From Pedobacter sp. Leaf194 (GTDB lineage: Bacteria > Bacteroidota > Bacteroidia > Sphingobacteriales > Sphingobacteriaceae), in NCBI RefSeq assembly GCF_001423945.1, contig NZ_LMPU01000001.1:677970-741969 (forward strand): a stretch of DNA of 64,000 bases, given 5' to 3'. How positions within the stretch are numbered: the first letter of the stretch is position 1; each line of letters opens with the position of its first letter. The translations under genes and the position numbers were made by a program. The notes below the pieces were generated by a model. The model was not told the DNA's origin and searched no databases. It was given only the letters and a program-made list of their open reading frames with translations. Shown here one piece after another: positions 52,241 to 59,684 of the stretch.

Positions 52241-53299
52241 ATGATCAGCAGATCAGAGAAACGTTTTATCAGCATTAACCTTATAACCATAATAGTTACG
52301 CTATTAGTTATACTTGCAGGCGGTATTGTTCGCAGTACAGGCTCCGGGATGGGTTGTCCTGATTGGCCAAAATGTTTCGACAGGTACATACCGCCGACTC
52401 ATGTATCTCAGCTGCCTCCAGGCTACCAGCAAAAATATGTTGCCAGCAGGCTTAAGAAAAATGAGAAATTTGCCCAATACCTCGAAAGTATGGGAAAAAA
52501 GGCTTTGGCAGATAGTATCAGAAACGATAAAAGCATTACCGTTCCTGAGGAGTTTAACCCTGCAAAAACCTGGACTGAATATTTGAATAGGTTAGCGGGC
52601 GTTTTAGCAGGAATATTTTTACTGTTAACCGCAGTTTCCTCTTTCACTTATCGGAAAACAGCCAAAAGAATAATTATTTTAAGTATTTTAAATATACTCG
52701 TTGTTGGTTATCAGGCATGGTTAGGTTCTATTGTTGTATCAACAAATTTAGCGCAGTGGGTAGTAACCGTACATATGCTCCTTGCGCTTGTTATATTGGT
52801 GATCTCAATTTACACCTATAACTATGCTAAACAGCTGCATAAGGAACCTTCGGTAATTATGTACCGGATTTTATGGCTGAAAGGATTTTTATTTTTTACG
52901 CTTATCGTTAGCATTGCACAAATTGTGTTGGGTACGGAGGTAAGGGAAGCCATTGATGTGATTGCCAAGTCCCTGTCTTTTGGAAACAGGGCAACTTGGG
53001 TATCAAGAATCGGCGAGGTTTTTAGTTACCACAGAGATATGGCCATTTTGGTAATCATTTGTAACGGTATTATTTATAAAATGGTTATCGATAGATTTAG
53101 CGGTAAGGCTGCCCCATTATTAACCGCAAGATTTATTTTGCTAACGTTATTTATACAACTCATTAGTGGCTTTGCATTGGCTTATCTTTCCTTGCCACCG
53201 GTTGCACAGGCATTGCATATTTTATTTTCGACAATGCTATTTAGTTTACAGTTTTACTTGTACTTGCTCGTTTACAGAACAAGAACATACAGACAATAA
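52241..53299 (+). CDS. ctaA: Heme A synthase (COX15/CtaA)
   Basis: This 352-residue membrane protein has about eight helices and the COX15/CtaA features: IVRSTGSGMGCPDWPKCFD at the first loop, then EYLNRLAGVLAGIFLLL with the heme-ligand region, QAWLGSIVVSTNLAQWVV, and two further His-containing helices (TVHMLLAL, YHRDMAIL, LHILFSTML). It hydroxylates heme O to make heme A for the oxidase. It starts 15 bp downstream of a terminator and is followed 11 bp later by ctaB. Confidence 0.94.
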   Translation: MISRSEKRFISINLITIIVTLLVILAGGIVRSTGSGMGCPDWPKCFDRYIPPTHVSQLPPGYQQKYVASRLKKNEKFAQYLESMGKKALADSIRNDKSITVPEEFNPAKTWTEYLNRLAGVLAGIFLLLTAVSSFTYRKTAKRIIILSILNILVVGYQAWLGSIVVSTNLAQWVVTVHMLLALVILVISIYTYNYAKQLHKEPSVIMYRILWLKGFLFFTLIVSIAQIVLGTEVREAIDVIAKSLSFGNRATWVSRIGEVFSYHRDMAILVIICNGIIYKMVIDRFSGKAAPLLTARFILLTLFIQLISGFALAYLSLPPVAQALHILFSTMLFSLQFYLYLLVYRTRTYRQ

Positions 53300-53310
53300 T
53301 AATAAGAGAA

Positions 53311-54219
53311 TTGAAACACTTTTTTTCAGATTTTTCTAAACTGGTTAAGTTCAGGCTGTCTTTTACGGTCGTGTTTTCTGCATCAATTTCATTTTTGATT
53401 GGTCAGAAGATGCAGGTTGGCAGAGGGCACATACCTTCAATAGATTGGGGAAATTGGCTTATTTTGATAGCGGGTGGCTTTTTGGTTACGGCTGCAGCGA
53501 ACTGCTTTAATGAAATTATAGAAGTCGATTTGGATAAATTGATGACCAGAACTAAAGACCGGCCGATGCCAGCTGGCAGGATGACAACAGGGCAAGGATT
53601 GGTTCTTGGCGTGTTTATGGCTTTTCTTGGAACGTGGCTTTTAGGACAGTTAAATCTTGAGACAGGATTGCTTTCGGTTTTCTCTATTTTGCTATATGCA
53701 TTTGCATATACGCCATTAAAAAGAAAATCACCGATTGCTGTTTTTGTTGGCGCAATACCTGGCGCTTTACCACCGCTAATCGGTTATTTGGCTGCATTTG
53801 GCAGTTTAAAGTCGGATTTGTTTTTAGATATTGATTACAAAATTGCAGTAATATTGTTCCTGATACAATTTGTTTGGCAATTTCCACATTTCTGGGCCAT
53901 AGCCTGGGTATTGGACGATGATTATAAAAAGGCAGGTTTCAGGCTATTGCCAACAAAAAAGAAAGATAAAACTTCAGCGTTGTTCACTTTTGTTGCAACC
54001 CTGATTTTGATACCCGTTAGTTTGCTTCCAACATTTTACGGTTTTGGAGGTTATTACATAGGCGCCTTATCCATTATTGCAGGTGTAATATTTAGCTGGT
54101 TAGCTTTTAAATTATTGAAAAACCGCGAACTCATCGATGCGAAAAAGGTGATGTTCTGCTCTTTTTTTTACATACCAGCAGTACAGTTGGTATTAATGTT
54201 TGATTTTATAGCAAAATAA
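53311..54219 (+). CDS. ctaB: Protoheme IX farnesyltransferase (heme O synthase)
   Basis: This 302-residue UbiA-family membrane protein starts at TTG. The prenyltransferase motifs are present: NCFNEIIEVDLDKLMTRTKD (first Asp-rich loop) and DDDYKKAGFRLLP (second). About nine helices. It adds a farnesyl group to heme B to form heme O, the substrate of the neighbouring CtaA. The gene starts 11 bp after ctaA and ends 6 bp before a subunit III gene. Confidence 0.95.
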   Translation: MKHFFSDFSKLVKFRLSFTVVFSASISFLIGQKMQVGRGHIPSIDWGNWLILIAGGFLVTAAANCFNEIIEVDLDKLMTRTKDRPMPAGRMTTGQGLVLGVFMAFLGTWLLGQLNLETGLLSVFSILLYAFAYTPLKRKSPIAVFVGAIPGALPPLIGYLAAFGSLKSDLFLDIDYKIAVILFLIQFVWQFPHFWAIAWVLDDDYKKAGFRLLPTKKKDKTSALFTFVATLILIPVSLLPTFYGFGGYYIGALSIIAGVIFSWLAFKLLKNRELIDAKKVMFCSFFYIPAVQLVLMFDFIAK

Positions 54220-54225
54220 TTATTT

Positions 54226-54804
54226 ATGGTTTTAACAATGGAAAATACACAAGATATATTCGACCCAAAGCCTAAAAAGTTTATAGTATGGCTTTTTGTT
54301 GTATCATCTACCATTATGTTTGGCGGTTTTACCAGTTACTATCTGGTTTTTGCGGCATCGAAAGGTAAGGGGCATGGGTTGGTTTTACCCGATGCTTTTA
54401 TTTATAGCACATTATTAATAATTGCCAGTAGCGTAACATTAACACTGGCATCTAGGGCGCTAAGAAAACTAAATTTTAGTTTGCAACGTAAAATGCTTTG
54501 GGCAACCATCATTTTGGCATTCGGGTTTGGTTTTATGCAGTTTGTAGCTTGGGGCAGCATGGTTAAAACCGGTGCAACCCTGGTAGGTAACAATGCCGCA
54601 ATTTCTTTTATATATGTGGTTCCGTTAATGCACTTATTCCACATTATTGCCGGGTTAGGCTTTATAACCAGCAGCTTAGTTGGTAGCTACAAAAAAATTA
54701 CCATTGCAAAAAATAAGTTCCGTATGGAAATAACCTCTATTTTTTGGCATTTTATAGATATATTATGGATATATCTGTATGTTTTTTTACTTTTGAACCG
54801 TTAA
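54226..54804 (+). CDS. Cytochrome c oxidase subunit III paralog (short)
   Basis: This 192-residue protein has five helices typical of short heme-copper oxidase subunit III: FTSYYLVFAAS, then FGFMQFVAWGSMVKTG and a conserved FIYVVPLMHLFHIIAGLGF, ending WHFIDILWIYLYVFLLL. An ATG 12 bp later (MENTQDIF) is an equally good start. A second, longer subunit III follows 31 bp downstream; paired paralogs are common in Bacteroidota. Confidence 0.9.
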   Translation: MVLTMENTQDIFDPKPKKFIVWLFVVSSTIMFGGFTSYYLVFAASKGKGHGLVLPDAFIYSTLLIIASSVTLTLASRALRKLNFSLQRKMLWATIILAFGFGFMQFVAWGSMVKTGATLVGNNAAISFIYVVPLMHLFHIIAGLGFITSSLVGSYKKITIAKNKFRMEITSIFWHFIDILWIYLYVFLLLNR

Positions 54805-54835
54805 ATTTGTTAACAAACTATTATACTATTTCCAA

Positions 54836-55543
54836 ATGAATTCAGTATCACAATTAGATCAAGTTAAAACCGGACCATGGAATGGTGGTCGTTCTCCCTG
54901 GTCGGTAGAATATGGTAAAATCATGATGTGGTTTTTCCTTTTATCAGATGCTTTCACATTTTCATCTTTGTTGATCTATTATGGCGCTCAGCGCTTTTCT
55001 AAATCAGCCTGGCCTGATCCGGATTTGGTTTTCCAATCAATTCCAGGATTAAAGGATAGTGGCGCTCCATTGGTTTTTGTGGGGATTATGACCTTTATCC
55101 TAATTTTGAGCTCTGTAACCATGGTTATGGCAGTAGAAGCTGGTCACCGCCGTGCAAAAAAAGAAGTTATTGGCTGGATGATAGCAACTATTATCGGTGG
55201 ATTCATGTTTTTAGGCTGTCAGGCTTTAGAATGGAGTCACTTACACCACGAAGGTTTTTGGTGGGGTCAGATTCCAAGTACTGAAGAATTAAAACATCTG
55301 TTTGTTGGTGATGTTTCTTTAGTGGCGGCCCAGCAGTTTGCTAATTTGTTCTTTACAATCACTGGTTTTCATGGTTTCCACGTTTTTAGTGGTGTTATGA
55401 TTAATATCATCATTTTAGTGATGACGATAAATGGTACATTTGAGAGAAGAGGTCATTACCTAATGGTTGAGAAAGTTGGTTTATACTGGCACTTCGTGGA
55501 TTTGGTTTGGGTATTTGTATTTACCTTCTTCTATTTAGTTTAA
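54836..55543 (+). CDS. Cytochrome c oxidase subunit III
   Basis: This 235-residue membrane protein has the subunit III features: MMWFFLLSDAFTFSSLLIYY, the quinol/lipid-interacting GCQALEWSHLH (the Glu of the proton-entry helix), FFTITGFHGFHVFSG and a final GLYWHFVDLVWVFVFTFFYL. It supports stable proton uptake by subunit I. It is in the oxidase cluster, 23 bp before subunit IV. Confidence 0.94.
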   Translation: MNSVSQLDQVKTGPWNGGRSPWSVEYGKIMMWFFLLSDAFTFSSLLIYYGAQRFSKSAWPDPDLVFQSIPGLKDSGAPLVFVGIMTFILILSSVTMVMAVEAGHRRAKKEVIGWMIATIIGGFMFLGCQALEWSHLHHEGFWWGQIPSTEELKHLFVGDVSLVAAQQFANLFFTITGFHGFHVFSGVMINIIILVMTINGTFERRGHYLMVEKVGLYWHFVDLVWVFVFTFFYLV

Positions 55544-55566
55544 TTTAATCAATAAAAATATTTAAC

Positions 55567-55923
55567 ATGTCAGAACATTCACATACAGCCGAAGGTCACG
55601 AACACGATGACCATGCAGGAATGAATAAAGCTAAAATCTGGAAAGTTGCTGGAATTTTATCTTTAATCACCGGTATCGAATTCATCATAGCGTTATGGGC
55701 AATTCCCGGAGGTCATATTCCTCAGCATATAGGCAATTACATCTACATTGCATTAACATTGGTTAAAGCATTTTACATCGTTGCTTATTTTATGCACTTA
55801 AAGTTTGAAAAATTAGGTCTGCAATTGGCACTAACGGTATCGTTCATTTTCATCATCTACTTTATAGTATTAATGCTTATCGAAGGCGGATTTTTACATC
55901 TGCATATGGCAACGCATTCATGA
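55567..55923 (+). CDS. Cytochrome c oxidase subunit IV
   Basis: This 118-residue protein has a His-rich N-terminus (EHSHTAEGHEHDDH) and three membrane helices of the COX4/CtaF type (GIEFIIALWAIP, ALTLVKAFYIVAYFMHLKFE, LTVSFIFIIYFIVLMLIEGG). It stabilises the oxidase core. It overlaps the next gene by 4 bp (ATGA), so translation is coupled. Confidence 0.9.
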   Translation: MSEHSHTAEGHEHDDHAGMNKAKIWKVAGILSLITGIEFIIALWAIPGGHIPQHIGNYIYIALTLVKAFYIVAYFMHLKFEKLGLQLALTVSFIFIIYFIVLMLIEGGFLHLHMATHS

Positions 55924-56618
55924 GATCATTCTCGATAAAGAAATCTTTAATCCTGGTAAGCATATTGGCTATACCAGGATTTTTGTTTTTCTACTTATTG
56001 CCACACTTCGCCAAGAACCGGTATAAAAGTCTTCCAATTTTTGGCGAAAAGATTGTTGCCACAACTTTCCATTCAGTAAAAGGGAAAAAAATTCCAGATA
56101 CCATTTACCACACCGTTCCGGATTTTAGTTTTGTTAATCAGGTTAATGAAACCCTGAACTGGTCTGCTTTGAAAGGCAAAATAGTGGTGATAAATCTATT
56201 TTATAAAGCCAGCCCTATCAAGGAAGTTAACATTAATGTTAAAAAGATTGCTGAAGGCTATGAAAAAAATCCGCTAATCAGATTTTTAAGCCTCTCGGTA
56301 GATCCTCAAGATTATCCTTACAATTTAAAAGCTCTAACAGATGCGCTCGGTGCGAAAGCGGGAAAGTGGGATTTTTTAAGTGGTGATACTTTACAGGTTT
56401 ATCCTTTTATCAGAAAAGGGTTACTGCTTGATATCATCCATCACGAAGAGAACGGCAAAGCGAAATTTATTTATGGAAACCAAATCATTTTGCTTGATAA
56501 TATGCATAGGATACGTGGCTATTACGAAGCAACAAACGCAGATGCATTAGCTAAGCTCGACGATGAAATTAAGGTTTTGGTTGCGGAGGATTTAAGAAAC
56601 CTCAAAGACGGAAGGTAA
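55920..56618 (+). CDS. SCO-like thioredoxin-fold protein lacking the copper-binding residues
   Basis: This 232-residue protein has one N-terminal membrane helix (about 9-27) and a periplasmic SCO-type thioredoxin domain (PDFSFVNQVNETLNWSALKG, then SLSVDPQDYPYNLKALTDAL). The usual CxxxC motif is absent: the equivalent segment reads INLFYKASPIKEV. The distal copper-binding His is also not visible. SCO proteins normally deliver copper to the CuA site. Here the fold and gene position are kept, but copper binding would need other residues. It is coupled to subunit IV by a 4-bp overlap. Confidence 0.85.
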   Translation: MRSFSIKKSLILVSILAIPGFLFFYLLPHFAKNRYKSLPIFGEKIVATTFHSVKGKKIPDTIYHTVPDFSFVNQVNETLNWSALKGKIVVINLFYKASPIKEVNINVKKIAEGYEKNPLIRFLSLSVDPQDYPYNLKALTDALGAKAGKWDFLSGDTLQVYPFIRKGLLLDIIHHEENGKAKFIYGNQIILLDNMHRIRGYYEATNADALAKLDDEIKVLVAEDLRNLKDGR

Positions 56619-56656
56619 GCTAGAAAACAAGTCAACTCTGAAAGGTATTTAGTGTA

Positions 56657-57199
56657 ATGGAAAATAATTCAATAGAAAAAAAATATAACATTTGGATAAT
56701 CGTTTTATCGATTGTTATACCGGTAGCAGTTGCTGTTTTATTTATGGTTAAGTTGAAAGATTTAGGTATAGATGTTAGTCCGCTGCCATTTTTACCCCCA
56801 ATCTACGCAACGATCAATGGCATAACGGCCATACTTTTGGTTATTGCGGTTAGGGCCATAAAAAATGGGAAGGTACAATTGCACCAGAACTTAATGAAAG
56901 CTGCAATTGGTTGTTCATTACTATTTTTGGTCATGTATATCGCCTATCATATGACGACGCCCTCAACAAAGTTCGGCGGAGAAGGCACCATCAAATACGT
57001 CTATTTCTTTATTTTGCTTACACACATTCTACTTTCTATCATAATAATTCCATTGGTGCTGGTTACCTATGTTAGGGCACTGGCAGAAAAGTTTGATAAA
57101 CATAGAAAGATTGCCAGAATCACATTTCCGCTTTGGCTTTATGTGGCAATAACCGGCGTAGTTGTTTATTTAATGATATCGCCTTATTACCAGTACTAA
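56657..57199 (+). CDS. DUF420 membrane protein
   Basis: This 180-residue protein has five membrane helices. The DUF420 pattern is visible: FLPPIYATINGITAILLVIA, then QLHQNLMKAAIGCSLLFLVM, a KYVYFFILLTHILLSIIIIP helix with the conserved His, and a RKIARITFPLWLYVAITGVV helix. The family accompanies cytochrome oxidase loci and is thought to help oxidase assembly. A terminator follows 12 bp later. Confidence 0.9.
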   Translation: MENNSIEKKYNIWIIVLSIVIPVAVAVLFMVKLKDLGIDVSPLPFLPPIYATINGITAILLVIAVRAIKNGKVQLHQNLMKAAIGCSLLFLVMYIAYHMTTPSTKFGGEGTIKYVYFFILLTHILLSIIIIPLVLVTYVRALAEKFDKHRKIARITFPLWLYVAITGVVVYLMISPYYQY

Positions 57200-57211
57200 C
57201 CCTACAAATTG

Positions 57212-57241
57212 AGGTTCACCAGAAAAGTTGAACCTTTTTTT
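57212..57241 (+). terminator. Intrinsic terminator after DUF420
   Basis: AGGTTCA (57212-57218) pairs with TGAACCT (57229-57235), a 10-base loop, then seven T in all. It ends the oxidase assembly gene block. Confidence 0.82.
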
Positions 57242-57291
57242 ATGACACAATTTTTAACGGTCTGCATTCGTTTATCTGTATATTTGTTATA

Positions 57292-57564
57292 ATGAAAAAC
57301 AAGGCATTTTTAATTTTAATTTTATTCCTTTTCGCTTTCACTATGCCACCAAAGGTGATGGCACAATGCGCCATGTGTACCATAAATGCAGAGCAGGGGG
57401 TAAAAAATGGAAACACTCAGGCGGCAGGTTTAAACACTGGTGTAATTTATCTTTTGGTCATTCCTTACATCCTGGCAACTGCTGTTGGCATTATCTGGTA
57501 TAAAAAATATCGCAAAAAAAATGTGCACCTCGATATGAAATCAGATCGCATAAATTTGAACTAG
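57292..57564 (+). CDS. Small membrane protein with CAMC motif, oxidase-locus associated
   Basis: This 90-residue protein has an N-terminal hydrophobic segment or signal (1-24), a CAMC motif at Cys26-Cys29 just after it, an Asn/Gly-rich stretch with NAEQGVKNGN and one membrane helix (about 48-67), then a basic tail KKYRKKN. The CxxC could bind copper or be a redox pair; this is inference. It lies 1 bp before the DUF983 start. Function unknown. Confidence 0.75.
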   Translation: MKNKAFLILILFLFAFTMPPKVMAQCAMCTINAEQGVKNGNTQAAGLNTGVIYLLVIPYILATAVGIIWYKKYRKKNVHLDMKSDRINLN

Positions 57565-57565
57565 C

Positions 57566-57961
57566 ATGCCTGGAAAAACTTCCAAGTTTTATGCAATCTT
57601 ACATGCTAAATGTCCGCATTGCCGTCGGGGAGATATTTTTACAGGAAGCATGTATGGGTGGAACATACAACACACAAAGGAGATTTGCAATTACTGCGGG
57701 CAGCGTGTTGAAATTGAACCTGGCTACTTTTACGCGGCTATGTACGTAAGTTATGCCATGAACGTGCTGGAAATGCTGTTGGCCACGTTCATCACCTTCC
57801 AAATTGTGGGGCCATTAGAAGACAACACTTTTTGGACCTACCTGATTGTAATTTTTGCCGGCTGTTTTTTGTTTTATCCTATTAATTATAGGTATTCGAG
57901 GCTAATATTGCTCCATGTGTTATCGCCCAATATCAAGTATAAATCGTATTACGATAAATAA
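57566..57961 (+). CDS. DUF983 protein
   Basis: This 131-residue protein has two CxxC pairs near the N-terminus (Cys16-Cys19 in CPHC and Cys41-Cys44 in CNYC), which resemble a small zinc ribbon, followed by two membrane helices (about 68-90 and 96-115). It matches the DUF983 pattern, including RVEIEPGYFYAAMYVSYAMN. The family often accompanies oxidase assembly genes. It overlaps no neighbour; the small CAMC gene ends 1 bp upstream. Confidence 0.87.
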   Translation: MPGKTSKFYAILHAKCPHCRRGDIFTGSMYGWNIQHTKEICNYCGQRVEIEPGYFYAAMYVSYAMNVLEMLLATFITFQIVGPLEDNTFWTYLIVIFAGCFLFYPINYRYSRLILLHVLSPNIKYKSYYDK

Positions 57962-58005
57962 TCTGTTTAACTCAGGTAGCGCACACCAAATTACAAATTC
58001 CAAAT

Positions 58006-58668
58006 ATGCTGAAAAAAGACACCCTCGTTTTTATTAAAAACGTTGCTGAAAATAATAACAGAGAATGGTTTGCAGATAATAAACATAAATATGAAGAGGC
58101 CAGGGCGGATGTGCTCGAACTTGTAACCTTATTAATTCCCGAACTGGCAAAGATAGATCCATTAATATCTCCGGAGCTCGATCCGAAAAAATGCCTGATG
58201 CGAATTTACCGCGACGTTCGCTTCAGTAAAAATAAAGATCCTTATAAAAATAACTTTGGAATGTGGTTTTCTGCTAAAAGCAAAGGTGGCAATGAACCGG
58301 GTTATTATTTACACATCCAGCCAGGTAAAAGTTTTATTGCTGGTGGTTATTGGATGCCCGAACCCGCCCACGTTAAAGTCATCCGACAGGAAATAGATTA
58401 CAATATTGGCGATTTTAAAGCGATTATTGATGACAGGGATTTTAAAAAAAGCTTTAAACTTGGAATGGCATCAGCGTTGAAAAATGCCCCAAAGGGATAT
58501 GATCCGGCCGATCCGAATATAGAATATTTGAAATTGAAAAGCTTTGAAGCTTCGATGCAACTGGATGATGAAGAGTTTTTTAAGCCTACACTCGTTAATA
58601 AGTTGATAAGTTCTTTTAGAACTGTTAATCCATTAGTTGCATTTTTACGAAATGCTTTAGAAGCATAG
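58006..58668 (+). CDS. DUF2461 domain protein
   Basis: This 220-residue cytoplasmic protein matches DUF2461 (TIGR02453): NNREWFADNKHKYEEARADV, CLMRIYRDVRFSKNKDPYKN and GYYLHIQPGKSFIAGGYWMP. The family is widespread and uncharacterised. It lies 44 bp after DUF983 and 25 bp before the OmpA-type gene. Confidence 0.92.
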   Translation: MLKKDTLVFIKNVAENNNREWFADNKHKYEEARADVLELVTLLIPELAKIDPLISPELDPKKCLMRIYRDVRFSKNKDPYKNNFGMWFSAKSKGGNEPGYYLHIQPGKSFIAGGYWMPEPAHVKVIRQEIDYNIGDFKAIIDDRDFKKSFKLGMASALKNAPKGYDPADPNIEYLKLKSFEASMQLDDEEFFKPTLVNKLISSFRTVNPLVAFLRNALEA

Positions 58669-58693
58669 TTAGCTCATAAAACTCAGTTTCAAC

Positions 58694-59533
58694 ATGAAAA
58701 ATATTTTTTTTGCTTTTGCAATCTTGCTTTTTGCCACGTCGGTTACATCATGCGTTATTTTATCGCCCAAAAAATATAAAGCCCTTTTAGGAAGTAAAGA
58801 TTCTTTATACACTGCCTTTAATGAAAGTCAGGTCAAAGTTGAAAATCTGGAAGACGAAGCCAAAAAACTAAGGAAAGATACGTCACTTTTGGGAGAAGAT
58901 TTACGCGATTTACAGACCAGATTTAATGATGTGAACGCAAGTTTCAACAAACTGAAAAACAATAGTTCTACCGAAATATCCAAGTTGTCGGAGAATCTTG
59001 CCGCCAGAGAGAAACGTTTAAAAGAAGTGGAAGAAGTTCTGCGAAAACGCGACGAAGCCACAAACCAGCTAAAAGAAAAATTGCAGCAGGCATTGCTTGG
59101 TTTTACTAAAAGCGGTTTAACTGTAGAAATTAAAAACGGTAAGGTTTATGTGTCCCTTATGGATAAACTTTTGTTTCCATCTGGCAGTATAATAATTGAT
59201 GAAAATGGTAAGAAAGCACTTGCTCAGCTAGCTAAAGTTTTAAAAGAACAGCCAGAGATTAATATTGCAGTTGAAGGACATACCGACAATCAGAAAGTTA
59301 ACAATTTAGGTCAGATTAAAGATAATTGGGATTTGAGCGTGCTAAGATCTACTTCTGTTGTTAGGTATTTAACAGATATTGAAAAAGTAGAAAGCGTGAG
59401 AATGACTGCCACCGGTAAGGGTGAATTTCAGCCACTTGGCCCCAATACAGGTGCTGATGGACGGAGCATAAACCGAAGAATTGAAATTGTACTTTCGCCG
59501 AAGTTAGACGAGTTGTACAACCTCATAAAATAG
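58694..59533 (+). CDS. OmpA-family peptidoglycan-binding lipoprotein with coiled coil
   Basis: This 279-residue protein has a lipobox VTSC (Cys20), a long coiled coil (about 45-135) and a C-terminal OmpA domain. Peptidoglycan-binding signatures are VEGHTDN (Asp198 contacts diaminopimelate) and GRSINRRIEIVL (arginine of the binding pair). It probably tethers the outer membrane to the cell wall, its coiled coil acting as a spacer. A strong terminator follows. Confidence 0.93.
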   Translation: MKNIFFAFAILLFATSVTSCVILSPKKYKALLGSKDSLYTAFNESQVKVENLEDEAKKLRKDTSLLGEDLRDLQTRFNDVNASFNKLKNNSSTEISKLSENLAAREKRLKEVEEVLRKRDEATNQLKEKLQQALLGFTKSGLTVEIKNGKVYVSLMDKLLFPSGSIIIDENGKKALAQLAKVLKEQPEINIAVEGHTDNQKVNNLGQIKDNWDLSVLRSTSVVRYLTDIEKVESVRMTATGKGEFQPLGPNTGADGRSINRRIEIVLSPKLDELYNLIK

Positions 59534-59551
59534 GTAAGAACGTAATTACCT

Positions 59552-59585
59552 AAGCCCTGCGAACTTAAATTCGCAGGGCTTTTTT
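59552..59585 (+). terminator. Intrinsic terminator after the OmpA-family gene
   Basis: AAGCCCTGCGAA (59552-59563) pairs with TTCGCAGGGCTT (59570-59581), a perfect 12-bp GC-rich stem with a 6-base loop, followed by a T-run. It separates the OmpA gene from the LanB gene. Confidence 0.92.
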
Positions 59586-59684
59586 GTTTGTCTAACTTAT
59601 TCGGGTTCTACCCTAATTTTTAATTTTTGCATTAATCCTCACTTTCACTAAAATGTTTGTAATTTTCATGCACTAAATCCCTTC

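Noticed and set aside
59600..59625. Possible third copy of the 21-bp repeat upstream of LanB (GGGTTCTACC)
   Set aside because: Only about 8 of the first 10 bases match the unit at 63603 and the rest diverges; too weak to call a shared operator.
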